Below, piece after piece: positions 13,721 to 26,529 of a stretch of DNA of 64,000 nt. Origin of the DNA: Paramarasmius palmivorus. Taxonomy: Eukaryota > Basidiomycota > Agaricomycetes > Agaricales > Marasmiaceae. The notes beneath the pieces are model-generated. The model had not been told where the DNA came from. It worked only from the letters and a program-made list of their open reading frames with translations, and did not search any database. The stretch spans positions 124,001 to 188,000 of the forward strand of contig JAYKXP010000093.1 of NCBI GenBank assembly GCA_037176845.1, in the 5' to 3' direction. The position numbers and the translations under genes are program-made. Numbering within the stretch: position 1 is the first letter of the stretch; each line of letters starts with the position of its first letter.

Positions 13721-14174
13721 TCTACAAACTCTAATGTAAAGTAGTATCCTTCATCGAACGTTCCTCTTTTTCAGGTACAGCAACGCATGAACACCGCACT
13801 GAGAGTACATTCTACATTCAATTGTTTGCGACAATCATTATCAATGAGACATACTCTATACCGCATTACCGTTCTCCTTTTCCTTGGACTATCATGTGTT
13901 CAGAGCGTGGCTCGGCTTCTTCAATTCGCCGAGAAATATGCATACAGCACTGCTGATCCACGGCTCTTCGAAAATCATGCAAAGACAAGGTGCCAAGTCA
14001 ATTAATGATAAATACATACAGGAACAATCAACAGAAAAAAAGATAAACATTTTCTTCAATGGCATTCCACGGAGACACGCAAGGCCCAGCTTGAGCCTTC
14101 ATTGTTCAAAGGTCAGATTTACTCAACGAATTATACGTAGGACAGAGTTGATCCCATTGTTCTGTGCGATTTAA

Positions 14175-16596
14175 TCAATCAATTGTTAGCTCACGCATAA
14201 AAAAGCACACACGAGTTGGTTTAATAGTCGAGTTCCATTCATCCGTACGTTCCGCAAATACCACTGCAAAGCCGCTAAATGACTCATGTAAGCGTGAGAA
14301 TCAAACTCAAGATCCAAGGAATTGGCCCGGGGGACGCACTTTTCCAAATGCCAATCAATATGACAATGCAAGATCCAAGGGCCAGGATTATCAGTTCTGA
14401 AACGAATGGTTACGTTGTCGCTTGCAGCGCCAGCGTTGACGACGTCCCTACGAATCTTTGAAGAGAAGAACAGTCAATCGAGACACGAAGATTTGAGGAA
14501 AATGGACATACGGGGTTGACAAAGTTATACTCACTCGCTCCAGCAGCTCGTACGACGTCAAAGGTATGCTTGACGGGGAAAGAGCATCAGTTTTGATTGC
14601 ATGAATTCCATGGGAATTACTTACACCATGCAAATGAATGGGATGCTACATTAACCCCCGAGTTAGGATCCAGCCAATGCAAACACCGAAATAGATACTC
14701 ACATCAATACCAAGCAATCCTCCCGTAAATGACAACTCCACAGAAGCATTCCTCGGCAACGGGATAATCGATCCGGCAGGTAAAAGCGAATCAGCGGTTC
14801 GAGCGCCACTGAGGATTTGTAGAAGGACCGGAACGGTAGGTGAGATATATTCGACGCCGTTAACGGTGAATTTTGCTGCACTTGTCTGGGGATGTAGGTG
14901 AGTATGGAGTTTTAGATAGGTGGGTAATGAGTACATACGAATGCAAAATTGAGATGCTTAGCAACATCTACACCACCCACGACTGGATTTCCGGGGGCGG
15001 GACGGATATCCAGAGGCTGTTGGAGATTGCAGAATGAGAGTCAGGGCACATGTCATAGGACAGCTTTAAAGAATAGACTAACCACAAGGTTCGATTGGTT
15101 TAGTGGCTTAGTGCTAGCGATATTGAGTGTTGGAGGATCAGCATTCGCCGCGCCTACATATCGAAGAATAGCAGAGTTGATGCCATTTGTGAATCCCAGA
15201 GTGCCTGCATTGGGGTTTGCTCGGATCCCTGCATGGCTCTCTACCGTGAGTAAGAAAAAGCCGTGAATTCTGAGGACTTACAATAATTGCCAATAGATTG
15301 GTTTGCAATGAGCTATGGCACACAGAAATGGATTTTTAACACCGGCATGACTGACAGTGCTCCTACGTACCACGAACGAGTAACGTTGCCCTACATAAGA
15401 GCGCAAGTGAGTAGTCGATTGGTTAAGGGACAGCGAGAGTACTTACCGGCATAAATTGTAAGAGAATCAACCTCCAGAGGGAAGTTGTTGACTGTTTCGG
15501 TCTCTATGATACCCCTATAGACGTGATTAGAGATACTGTGCAATGTAGTCCATTGAATAACATACATAGTATGGTTGTCAATTGAGAAAGTGTACGCAGG
15601 ATCGCACGCAACATTGATCAAACGCATGCGATAGCTGAGAAAGTAAAAATGTCAGCCCGGAAAAGCAAGGAAGTAATAAATCTTACCGCTTTCCCTGTGT
15701 CACAGTAATGACTGCAAGGTCAGTAGCGTTACCTTGGGACCAGCGGCCCAGGCCATTGATCAGGGTAGAGTCTGGTGTACTGTTTCAACAATCGTTAGTA
15801 AGGACACGAGCAGGAAGCTGCTATCGACTTGCGGAAAAACGAGTGTTTTAGCTTTTGCATGATACCAATCCGCAAGTGTGATAACGGTTGACTCTGAAGC
15901 AATCGAGCTTCGTGAAAAGTATGTGGCGTAAGTAAAGACCTTGCTCACCATCATCAACATCGTACAAAAGTGCGTGAGGATCATTGGGATCGTAGATGAC
16001 AAGCGGACCACGAAGTCCGTCGCAGTATTGTGTTGCTGATCCGATGATCATGATAGAGTATAGTATACGGAATATTAGCATAAAATGACTTACAAAGGTG
16101 TGAATGATACCAAAAGGTACCCGCTTGATCGGGAACGTTGAAATTGTACAAGAAGCTATTTCCTTTGGAAATTGGGCACTGGTTTACAAAGGCGACACCG
16201 TCGTCCCAGTTGGTCGTCCTTTGGAAGATTCCGTGCCAGTGCTTCGAGACAATGTTGAGACGCAAATCAATGATAATAGACAGTGGTGGCTTACAATGCT
16301 TGTAGACTGCAGCATGGTACTATCATTCAAGTTGTTGATAAGGTTGATCTGAAAATTATCTCCCTGTTGCAGACATTAGCGTGGACCTTTGGTGCGACAG
16401 CAGATATTGGACTTGCCTTCTTTCCAACAATGAGAGGGCCAATGGTACTGCCTCCGGCAACGACAGCACCACGCCTGAAGCCGTCGGGGGATACGTCCTT
16501 ATTAGAAATGACAAGGTCTGCAACGGGACCGATGGCGGCGCTGACGAACAATGGCGCCAAAGCAGCGAAAGCGAGAAGAGGTTGGCAAAGCATCAT
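14175..16596 (-). CDS. Secreted laccase (multicopper oxidase)
   Basis: Laccases oxidise phenols and aromatic amines with four copper ions and reduce O2 to water; fungi secrete them for lignin attack, pigment and detoxification. Seventeen exons join in frame to 508 residues: 16596-16417, 16363-16295, 16241-16094, 16035-15949, 15893-15833, 15779-15687, 15634-15566, 15514-15447, 15390-15371, 15312-15282, 15228-15083, 15016-14939, 14885-14703, 14645-14625, 14568-14512, 14455-14340 and 14274-14175. The N-terminus [20 protein letters not shown] is a clear signal peptide. All copper motifs are present: [24 protein letters not shown] and [12 protein letters not shown]. The residue ten after the L4 cysteine is Phe, which in the family goes with high redox potential. 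L3 has Ile where Phe is usual. Two introns use GC donors, and two exons are only 20 and 21 bases. Length is normal for the family. Confidence 0.95.
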
Positions 16597-16636
16597 GATT
16601 GTTGATGAGTGAGGCAATTCTGCGTCAAGAGCTCTC

Positions 16637-16646
16637 CTTTTATACG
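16637..16646 (-). promoter_or_regulatory. TATA box of the laccase gene
   Basis: On the minus strand GTATAAAAGG lies about 40 bases upstream of the laccase ATG at 16596, a normal fungal core-promoter distance. Confidence 0.6.
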
Positions 16647-18399
16647 AATTATTTGTCCGACATTCGTAAGGAGACGAGTCCTTCCAATGTCTGTTCCTCA
16701 AGTCAGTATAGTAGTAACAAGCCAAATATGCTGAAACGGTGAACCAGAATTACCGAAAGTCCTGAGTTGTCTTCCAATGGCAACTTTTGGTTAGGGCGAA
16801 CTTTAGGGAAGGCGGGTTGCTGTAGAATGTTTATTGGATAAGCGAATGTTCCGAGACTGTACAGTTCCTGTATTTGACGCGCTATAGCTAGAGCCGCGTG
16901 TTATCAATCCATTTTAGGTGTTGAACAACAGGGAAAAAGGCGTACATGCACGCCACTATTCTCACCAAAAATGGGTCTCTCCGGCCAAATAGTTGATGTA
17001 CTCGAGTATAGACATATCATTCTAGGTCCTGGACGACCATTCATAGCGGCAGTCCATGAGGTATGTTGTACCTGTGAATAACCGATAAATAGAGGTGCGT
17101 AAGGCTGTGGGACTGGAAATGTTGTCTTTCTCACCATCGTAATCAGAGTTGGATGACGATCGGACGTCTTTCTCGCCGTTTGGGCCCTTAGTGAGACCAG
17201 TAGGGCACATCAGTATTGAAATCAAATTGGACCTGTGTGTGACCTGCCATGACCGCAGCTTCTTTCGAAAAATTTCGCCCAGTCACAGACCAGATGGCTG
17301 TGGTTCGAATACCAGAACCGGGTCACGGACCCCCGTTCGAATTGATTGAAATGTTTCAGTAGACGGGAATTTGAAAGGGTTTCGATAGATCCGTCCAATC
17401 GCACTAGAACCTACACCTGTACATTTCCCACGCATTCATTTATGTGGTATTGACACTGCGGTAGTGATGCGGCGAGTTGAGTGCGGTGGTCCATGCCCAT
17501 GCCATTTGAACACAAATACCACCTCTTGATAGTTTGCTGCCGCAAATATTAGTCCGGCCCGATGTGCCGAGTTCCTATATAGGGAAATTTTCAACAGCGA
17601 ACCCGACAAATATTTTTGTTTCCAAAAGATCCTTGGACCACCACAGTGTGACACCATGACCACTTAGGTCGATGAATGCGTGATACTTGAGATGAGTAAG
17701 TCGACGTCTGAGTTGCAATAGCTACCCCCTTGGTGAGCAACATCACTTTGAAGTGCTCGATGTCCATTCGTTGATTCATGACAACTATTGTAGAGATGCT
17801 ACAATATAAAACAGTCTCGCCATGGGCAGTATCTCCTCGCCGTCGAGGGAAAATCATACGCTCCAGTCTCTACAACTCAATTGTGATCGTAGACGGAAGT
17901 CAAGTTAACATAATGATTGTGCAGAGTCTAGAACAATCAAACGTGAAGATATCAACCATCTTGACATTTAGCCCCCAATCTAGAATACATCCCAGGATGG
18001 CTGCTCAAAGCCGCAACCTAAAACATTACATAGACAAAGAAAATCAGGCCCATGATGTGTTGCTTTGTTCTGTTTTCCCTGGGGTGGCGAGCCCTGCTTT
18101 GCATCTTCAATGAATCTTAGGTTGGTATTTCTGTGGGTCTCGCATCAGAGATGGGGACTATTTGCCCAGCCATGTGAGTTTACACAAGCCCCTTCGTAAT
18201 GTAACAAATCTTGGATACACTCATGCACAAGATCGTCCGTAATGTATGTTCGTAGAATACGATGATCATGGTATATTCAGCATGCGACTACCGCTACTAT
18301 TGATATCTCTGACAGCGGAGAGGCACTATCCCTGCGATTTCGCATCCATGGAGGTAGAGTAAGGACTGTTCTCGTCGGTCTTGGTCGAATTAACCTTGG
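16647..18399. other. Laccase upstream region, no gene recognised
   Basis: Short frames on both strands lack motifs or a workable splice chain. Part of it (18160-18400) aligns loosely with 21380-21560 and belongs to the duplication described under the two Ser/Thr-rich relics. Confidence 0.35.
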
Positions 18400-18990
18400 T
18401 TGGCAGTGCCATATTCCATTGATGTACGTCGGAGGAATCCCGCTGCGGAGCCGATTACTACGGGCTACGTCGTTTTGGAGGACATACGTGGTCTCTCAGT
18501 GCTTGATTCTTGTGGGAGAAAGGCAAGGAATTACATGCAGGGCGCTGGCTTCTTGAAGTACTCCACGTATTCGTCACAGTTACAACATTGCCGCCAGAAT
18601 CCGAATGAATATCGGGAAGAGTCAGAGGATGGCAGGATGTCAGTTGAATTACACTTCCCAGTTAATGTTATCGGCGTAGCCGTTACCGTCAGAATCTGAT
18701 CATTAGCAATTGAGAATCAGAAAAGCGGCGGGAGTCGTTAGAGTACTCTTGTTGGTGTTATTGGTAACTGTCATGGTAACCACGCCACCGTCAGAGTCTG
18801 CAAAGATTACAGACTTGAAGTGAAATTAAGATCCAGATGGAGATCCCAGACTTTTCAGCGTTATTGAAGCTTCCGAAGGCAACACTGGAACGAGATTCAG
18901 GTATGTACGGGTTCGTCTGGGGTTGATTACATGCTGCGGGTCGCGGGAAGTACTTTTCGTGATTGATCATCAAACTTTGTTCGGGAGAAA
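18400..18990 (-). pseudogene. Decayed Ser/Thr-rich membrane protein, copy O
   Basis: The minus strand shows short blocks coding SDGGVVTMTVT-like and ILTVTATPITL-like segments separated by intron-like spacers. A VVIGSAAGF stretch follows at the place where the sister copy (21592-22318) has its transmembrane helix. The upstream sequence with CTCCCGAACAAA and ATCAATCAC matches the sister copy's upstream. Frame and helix are eroded, so I call it a pseudogene. It is related in layout to gene M (about 56 kb). Confidence 0.45.
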
Positions 18991-19813
18991 CAATGTCTGC
19001 ATAGCAATGACAGCAAGATGACGGGCACTGAATTTGAAGCTAGCTTGGCGCTTGCCTGTATAGTAAGTGAGCGTGATCGCACTTCGAGCACTAGTGAGCG
19101 TTCTCGTGGGTAAGTACACACGCATTGCATAGACCATATCTTCCCAAGTAGAACCTAATCGAAGGAATCACTCATTCCAAGTGAGCGAACGTAAATGAGT
19201 TAGGCCAACCGGGAACACAGTACACAGAGCTTCTGCTTAGGTATCTTTTTTGTCAGTTCGGCTAGAGTTTGACGAAGCTCAGAGGTTAGCAATTGGTCGA
19301 GCAACGGTAGAATTATCTTCTGGGGCACATTAAAGCACACATCCGTGAGCACGAATGCAAGGGCGTAGATTCCGCTTAGTCGACGATATGTTGTCGAGAA
19401 GTATCTTAATTGAAAGCGACGATGCTGTCCGAGTCCATACAATCAAAACTGGGCTTTGCGGAAAGAGGTTATCCGTAGACGTACCTTACAGCATCAAGCT
19501 GACCACCAGCGCCGTGATAGTATCATGCCTACATCTCACTTTCTAGCTCTAGTTACTATATGGGACCTGTCCGTGCAAGCTTATGCAGTGGAGTTGTAGA
19601 TTTGGCTCTACAAAAGGTGAGTGGAGCATCTCGGTTACGAATCAAATTCATATGCTTGAAGTTGGCTTGAAGTATGCCACCGGTATCATGGAAGTAACTG
19701 ATCTCCAATTGCCTATATCAATGAAGAGCAGTGAGCACTGTCGAGTTATCGGAAGATATTTCCGGGGCGGAACGAAGACCGAAATCAAGATGAAATGAAA
19801 CCCTAACCTCTTG
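18991..19813. other. Intergenic, nothing recognised
   Basis: No gene is supported. Frames are short and lack motifs. Confidence 0.35.
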
Positions 19814-21130
19814 CGTAACCTTAACCTGAAGCTGATTTGGCTTTTACGTATTTTTTTTTTCAACGCTTCTTAACGACGACCATTCTCTCCCTAACCCACT
19901 TCAACCTTTGCTCTCTTCTCCCTCCCTTCTCTCCTTGATCATGAGATATAATGTTCCTACTGCTTGATGGAACACAATGGGCACATTATAACAATCAGAC
20001 TAGATGGTACGTTCTGTCGTTCTGTACTTGCCCTTCGCTGATTCTATTGTCCGACTATCACCTTCAAGATATCCATGAATACGTACCCATTGGAGAACAC
20101 ACCACCCTAGAGTCGTCCCAGTCTCCGACCACAGTGTCATACCTTACCGTACGTTGGCTCGGTTCTACTAAGACTGCGCTTCCTAACCTTGACTCCAGAA
20201 GACGAATATCGAAGATACTCAGAGGACTCGATTCATTAAATTTTCGTCAAGAGCACCACCCGCTACCGTTTCGCAGGAATGATACCTCCCTTCCCTCCAG
20301 ATTCTCGGCACAACATGTTATCATCACATCCCTCGATGTCGCCTGCAAAGGACAACCACCGTTCTCGCAGCTCCATCATCTTCACTTCTCTCCACCGGCA
20401 TGGAGCTCTATCAGCCCTCTTTTCTTTCTCCTCGCTCTTCAGTTTACCCGACACCTACCTTCTTGACTTCGAGAGGCTCCGTTCGTTGTAGGTGAGACAC
20501 GCTGGGTCATGGGGGTGCAACAGGTTGAGGCAGGGTAGGGAGTTGAAGCGTCGCCGTGCCGTAGAGACCTTACGATACGGAAAGGAGGTGCAAGAATGGC
20601 GATACGACGACACGACAACACTTTCCGATCAACCAATACATCCCCTTCCTCTGTCTTCCACGCTACAGTTACTCTTACCAAGGACATCACTCCTGCGTTT
20701 AAGAAGCCGCCGAGTGTGGCGGTACGTCGTATATGGGTCGTTCCCAGGATCATCGCATAGAACTGGTCGTCTCGGGCTCTCTTGGATCAGGTTGATGCCT
20801 CCGCGCTTGAAACACCCTTCACCTCACCTCGTTGTTTGGGTTCTAAGATCTCGGTTGTGGGATGCAACGGCTGAGGGTTTTGGTTGCATCCGTAGGGGTT
20901 GAAAGGACTAGAGATGAGATAGGATAGCGGATGAACAACACCTGTGCTTCCGTCCACTTCACACCCACTCGTTATATGCCGGGGATCAAACTTCATGGGC
21001 TCTTCGATTTCATATACTCGACTTCGAGCTGTGGTCAGCTGTGACGTGGTAGAGAGATCATATATTCACAATACTATCTTTGAGTATGTCATTCTGCCTC
21101 ATGCATTGGCTTCCTGATCACACTGGAGTA
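19814..21130 (+). repeat. Dispersed repeat family, copy near 20 kb
   Basis: It opens GTAACCTTAACCTGAAGC, then a T-run and CAACG..ACGACGACCATTC, as at 9.73 kb. A GGTACGTTCTGTCG block follows. At 20600-20640 it carries the ACGACAACACTTTCCGATCA block shared with 11.4, 11.9 and 13.35 kb. There is no coherent coding frame. Confidence 0.5.
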
Positions 21131-21591
21131 CCTTCGTGGCATCGTGGAAGATAGCCATTCAACCTTTTCGCTGTCATTACATAAAAACGAAACACAGCGC
21201 ATATCATGCTAATTCATGTATAGGCAAGGCTCGTTGAGATAAACAGTGGCACGGGCTACGCCGGTAGCTCCACCCCTGGCAAAACCAGTCTCGGGAGCGA
21301 AACCATAGCTACACCAGCCGTTTAAAGACGCTCCTTCAAACCAACTTGCGCAGCTAACTGCCACATCGATCGAGCTTATTGGATCGTTGTGAGGAAGTTG
21401 CGAGAAATCTGGCAAATATAAACTCTTGCATGCACTCATGCACCAATGTATGTTCGTCGCGGTAGATGTGACGATAAAATTCAGCGTGTTAGTACCAATA
21501 CTATTGTTACCTCTTACGGCGGAGGGTAAGTATGGTTCTGAGTCTTGTTCGAATGAATGGCATTGTCGTTCAACCTCAATTGCATTCAGTA
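21131..21591. other. Flank of Ser/Thr-rich copy N, no gene called
   Basis: A 128-residue minus-strand open frame (21595-21209) crosses this region and contains seven cysteines, but it starts within the broken end of copy N and I recognise no domain. It could be a read-out frame rather than a gene. Confidence 0.3.
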
Positions 21592-22318
21592 TCATATTTC
21601 ACCGATGAAGGTCAATACAACGAGGAGGAAGCTTGCTATAGTGCCAATTAATATCGGCCGATGGGATTTGGACGATGATCTATGTGGGTTATCAGTGCTT
21701 GCTATTTCGTTGGATAAGGGCTCTGAGTTTACGTCTGTGGCGGGGAAGTAGGCGCCGCGCCCTGGCTTCTCGTACTTGGCGTAACTGTTATGGTTACAAT
21801 GCGACCGGAATCTGTTTGATTAGTGGAAAGGTTCAGAGAATGATACCGTGTTCATTAGAGTGAACTTACCTGTTGATGTTGGCGTAACCGTCACCGTTAT
21901 CTCATCACCCACAGAATCTAATCATAAGCGATGGCGGATCAGAAAGCTGCGCAACATCACTTGAAGTGCGCTCACTTGTTGATGTTATGGGCAGACTTGG
22001 TGTAACTGTCACGGTAACTACCCCACCGTTAGAAGCTGCAAAGATGGGAGACTAAGTGTGGTTTACTCAAGGATCATATGGAGATCTCGTACTGGTTGAT
22101 GTTTCCGAAGCTTGCGAGGACAATCCTGTCGTGAAAACAGTTTCGACACTGTTGACACCTGGATGAAGATCAGAGAGGGCCGTATGAGGGGCTTGCTCCA
22201 AAATACACTTACCTGTTGTTGTTAACGTGACGGGGGACGAAACTGGAGGAAGAGACTGTAGCGAGCTAACAGACATATCACTAGGCAAGGAGATCGAGCT
22301 ATGTGCAATGTATCGCAT
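21592..22318 (-). pseudogene. Ser/Thr-rich single-pass membrane protein, copy N, tail lost
   Basis: From 22318 the minus strand encodes a Ser/Thr/Pro-rich segment (SVSSLQSLPPVSSPVTLTTT, then SDLHPGVNSVETVFTTG). Short exon-like repeats of the form GGVVTVTVTPSLPITSTS and GDEITVTVTPTSTG follow. An exon starting near 21679 codes SSSKSHRPILIGTIASFLLVVLTFIGE, a transmembrane helix, and then stops at 21594-21592. The homologous exon in gene M continues into a basic cytoplasmic tail, so this copy has lost its tail. No convincing signal peptide is seen at the 5' end. It is probably a decaying surface-protein gene. Confidence 0.5.
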
Positions 22319-22964
22319 AGGTTTTATAGCATACGGCGGGACGCGGGTGATTGATTATCAACTCTTGTTTGTTCGGGAGAACCTGATTCTGTAGTCATGA
22401 CATCAAAATCAAGCCACTTATTTCGAGTTCAAGTTTCTTACAACTCCTTACTTCTCTCTATACACTAGTGAATCATCAGTTTTTGAGGAACGAGAATCCG
22501 AAAGATGCTTTATAGATCACCAGGCAATGCCTGATTCCCATCAAGTCGTTGTAGTTTCTTGTCCTTGACGACCATCACGAATCGACTCCCCTGTGCCGAA
22601 TGAAATTCAAGGAATGAATCGCTAATGACGTTATGTGCACGATTTGAGGCCTTCAGGAACAACCTTAATCTCTCAATTTTTTCCAAATTTGTCCTCTCCT
22701 CGGCGTCTCTGCACAGACTAGGCTACGAGTCCAAATACCTACCTCCCAGTCAGATGCGGTTGATTGCAATGTGAGTGTCTACATCATCTGAGATCACGGC
22801 TCCTACTTTATGATGGTGTCCACTCAATGTCCATTCCAATCCTCCCCTATCAAGACGTGAATAAGCTTATCTGGTTTACCAGGTTCAAGCCACTGGCTGA
22901 AAGCTTCGTAGAAACATCAAAATTAGATCAAATCAAGTTTCTGAGCTGATCTACAAAATGCTGT
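22319..22964. other. Intergenic, nothing recognised
   Basis: No gene is supported in this stretch upstream of the promoter of gene A. Confidence 0.35.
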
Positions 22965-23011
22965 TCATATCGAACACGTATAGACGCTCAGTGGGAAGTT
23001 TTATATAGGCG
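22965..23011 (+). promoter_or_regulatory. Family promoter module of gene A
   Basis: ATAGACGCTC followed by TTTTATATAGG is the diverged form of the module found before other cluster members. The TATA element ends about 85 bases upstream of the ATG at 23093. Confidence 0.6.
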
Positions 23012-23092
23012 AGATTCTACGTGAGGTTGGGCCTTTTGACACTTCCTGCATCACCTGTTATTTGATTGGCCAAACTTGTCCGTTATACCCCA

Positions 23093-24419
23093 ATGTTCGT
23101 CTTTCAAAAGCTTCCACTATTCTACATGGCTAATACAAAACTTGCTTCAACCAGGTTGACCGTTTTCCCGCGCGACAATGGGTTCTTCTTTGACAATGTT
23201 ACTCAAATTCCTCTGGAAACACAGTGGGACGGAGCTGTCCAACTCAGGATTGAATGGCATCTCGACCCACACTCGTTGGTCAATAAGCCTGTCCAGTTCG
23301 TGATATGGCTGGCAAATAACTCACTTTTGAATCTCACCTCGTCGTCACCACCTTGTGACGTATCTCCTTGTAATGCAACGTTCAGCCCACTTTCCCCGGA
23401 GTGAGTAGCCGAAGAGACTGAGATTTTGCCGGTTCTAACGATATTTTCTCGGGAAGCGAAGATTATGATATAGGAGCGAATGAGGCTCGCGGGTAAGTAT
23501 CAATCATTCTCTCAGTTTATAGCTTTATGATTGCATACTTCAATTAGGGCATGGCTTGGTTCTTTCAATTCACATTTTCGTGTACAGACGAGCGTGTTTA
23601 GTACTTCTAGTATGACACCGACTCGTGAAAGGTATACTTGTTCTATCATTGTTTGAATTTCTCCTGACTCTTCTGCGCTCCGCCTTTAGTTCCACAAGTA
23701 TTTCAACGACAAATACCACAACAACACTCGCGACACCTCCAAGTTCATATGCTCCTTCGAGTTCCTCGGTTGCCACGACCTCGTCAATACCCACGACCGC
23801 TGCTGTCACCACAACCAGCCTATTCCGGGGAGCGCTCCCATCCACTACTCTCATGACCCCATTCATTCCCAGTTCCGCATCCAACCAAGCCGAGAGCACC
23901 CGAAATCCGAGTTCATTCGATCCTGTTGGAGCCAATGATACATCCGAGACAAGATCAACAAAGACTTCTATCATTGGACCTGCAACTGGCACGGGAACTG
24001 CACTCGTAGCCATCCTGATACTCGCCCTGATATACTTCTGTCGCCGCCACCGACGCCAGCAATGCACCGCACTCAACCGAAACATGATGGTCCGACAACC
24101 CCAAGATCAAAATGTTGAAATCGAGATGAGAAACCGACCTGATTCTGGTTATATGAGTACATATTCGGCATCAGTCACTGCTTTGAACACAGGAATAGAG
24201 ATGACGGGGAAGATTGGTGTTCAGACGGAGAGACAGAAAGAGATCGAAGAGCGGATGCAGCACTTGGTGGCGTTGTTGGATACACTGGAAAGTCAGTCAC
24301 AGATTGACTCGGAGGCGTCAATTGGAAAGGTGAGAGAGAGGATTAAAAGGTTGAGTGCATTGAAGGAGGGGGAGTGGGCTAGGGAAGTATCTGATGTGAA
24401 GCCGGTGGAGATGATGTGA
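23093..24419 (+). CDS. Cluster gene A: type I membrane protein, type a tail
   Basis: Four exons (23093-23400, 23457-23492, 23548-23631, 23690-24419), all with phase-2 junctions, give 385 residues. The ectodomain has QLRIEWHL and the paired-cysteine signature PPCDVSPCNATF. The mini-exons code YDIGANEARG and AWLGSFNSHF. The last exon gives a Ser/Thr stalk of about 100 residues, a transmembrane helix (ALVAILILALIYF) and a basic stop-transfer CRRHRRQQ. The type a tail carries NRNMMVRQ, a charged helix (TERQKEIEERMQHLVALL) and GEWAREVSDVKP. The N-terminus lacks a convincing signal peptide; the separate 23-base signal exon of other members is not seen, so the true start may differ. Likely a plasma-membrane or wall-facing surface protein of unknown ligand. 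Confidence 0.75.
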
Positions 24420-26529
24420 TCTATGCCATAGGTGTTAGTTCTGTTAGAATTTGACACTGGTTAGAGACGATTGGTCCAACTCGGGAGGTGCCGGACCACG
24501 TCACATGTCAAGATAACAGAGCGGTGACGTAGCTATCCTGTAACGCTAATGAAAATTTTCATTAGGGTTACACTTTCCTGGGCGCTTATGTCCTAATCTG
24601 CGTCGCGCTCAAACCATTATACAGAGCGTTTAATGCTTCTGTGGGCGAATGTGATTACTTGTAACCAGTTGGTAGCTAGGTACAGGGATCCAAATTGATG
24701 GTTTGAGTACGGGAGATAATATCTCTTGCTCTTTGTTGGTGCTGTTGCTGCACACTTCAGACCGCTGGTGGGAGATTTTGATCAGATGGGACTCAAGCTA
24801 CTGAGGTGAGTTAGTACAGTTCCTTGCAGTAAGAAGCCCGTAAGGAGTTGGGGGCAAGTAGGGGGTGGAAATAAAGAAAGAAACTGTTAGGTTGTAATCC
24901 ATCATATGAGTGTTATTTTCAGCACAGTGGAAATGTACAGGCCTCCGAGTCCATCAGGAATCCATCTTATAAAGCTTCATAGTATATTACTGAATATTCT
25001 ATGAGATTTCCGAGGTGTAGTATGTATGTATTTTAGTGGAGTCAATAACCATACAATGTTCCCGCAAAGTTCGAACTTCATCTCATTTTCTCCCGAGCAC
25101 ACCCACTCTCAGCACTCTCCCATATTGCTCTCATTGTCATACCAAGTCCTTGATTCCGGCTGCCTGCCAGTGGGGATGGTTTTGCACCACTGTACATTCC
25201 ATCACGGACCATCTTGAGTCCTTTCCAAGATTGCTATTAACAATTTCAGGTGGCTAATTATGTGCTTGGCTAAAAGTTCTTTATCCTATCCTGTTTCCCC
25301 TGAAACAGAATCCACTCACTGCAGTGCTCCCAGCTGCTCCCTCATCTCTCTATCTGGCTCATTCATTGATGGATCCAAATACGATTGGTGCAAACAAGAT
25401 GGAATATGTACGGCAAGGGTACCGGTAAGCATTCTATGCCATCGAAACTGTTAAAGACCTTCAATACAATTAGATCACTCGAAGAAACGCACCCGACTGC
25501 ATTCTCCTCTTCAGCACCTCCCCCTTTCAGTATTAATCCCTCCTTCCCTCCTCAGAAACATTCACGACTTCCCACCCCCAGTAGAATCCTTCTAAAAACC
25601 CGCCGCCGTTTCAGTGTTTGGCAGTCGGGCAGGGAGCCGTGCTCTCGGATGAGCTGAAGGGTCAAAACCATAGGAGGAGCTCGGAACCAAGGATATGCAC
25701 ATGATTTTTCGCGCTCGCCACGAACATCCGCACAACCATGCACGACGACCCACTTTCCTCCCATATTAGCATGTCTGCATGACATCAGAGATACATTACC
25801 CAACGAGACTCTTCCTCGTTCTGTTATGGACATCTATCACCCGGCCTTCTCTCATGGACTTTATGGATGAGTATACCTCGTTCCAAGATCGTAAGGAAGG
25901 AGAGCGAGGATCGGGACGGTGTGCTTTCCGAATATACGTTCGTCCGTCTGGCAGTGGTTATAGTGTGCCATCATGATACATGCATTTAAGTGTTTGAGCA
26001 GCGAAATGGAGTCATACAGGAGGCTGTGCTGGTGTGTCCGCCCAATCAAGTTTGAACATTCTATTACAGTGCTTACTCTTTTGTTTGGAGGCACCAACGT
26101 ACTTCAAACGGTACTCTGCCCTCTCATTACACCTTATTTTCAGGCTCACAAGGATTCTCAGGTGTTGCCGCTCTTCCTCTGCACCGTTAACGTTATCGCG
26201 AGGTTTCAAGCTCAGCGATGGCTACATGCCCTTTGTCTAGGGTTCATCACCAGTTATCACCTCCTGAAATGGTGCCTCGCTAACATTAATGAATTATAAA
26301 AGAAACCCATTCACAGTTTATTCCAACAAAAGCTACCTTTCTTTGAATGTTGCGTCCTCGGTGCATTAACGCTAACACAGCATGTGTTTGTCGTTTCAAA
26401 TAGCTCATCTAATATCATCCCCATTCACTCACCTCTCGTCTCAAGATCTACAAACCCACGTGCGTGTGGTTCTAGTAGTCTGGTCCAGTCTGCGTTGTAG
26501 TGGTAAATTCCGGATCTAGTCCCGAACCT
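24420..26529. other. Intergenic, no gene supported
   Basis: There are several short frames, one of them hydrophobic (25973-26299, plus), but no splice chain or family motif. Confidence 0.35.

Noticed and set aside
19801..19831. CCCTAA-like sequence suggesting a telomere or interstitial telomeric repeat
   Set aside because: Only one or two units occur, and they belong to the fixed opening of the dispersed repeat; no tandem array is present.
25973..26299. Hydrophobic plus-strand frame of 108 residues
   Set aside because: No recognisable domain, no signal peptide, and no promoter or splice support.
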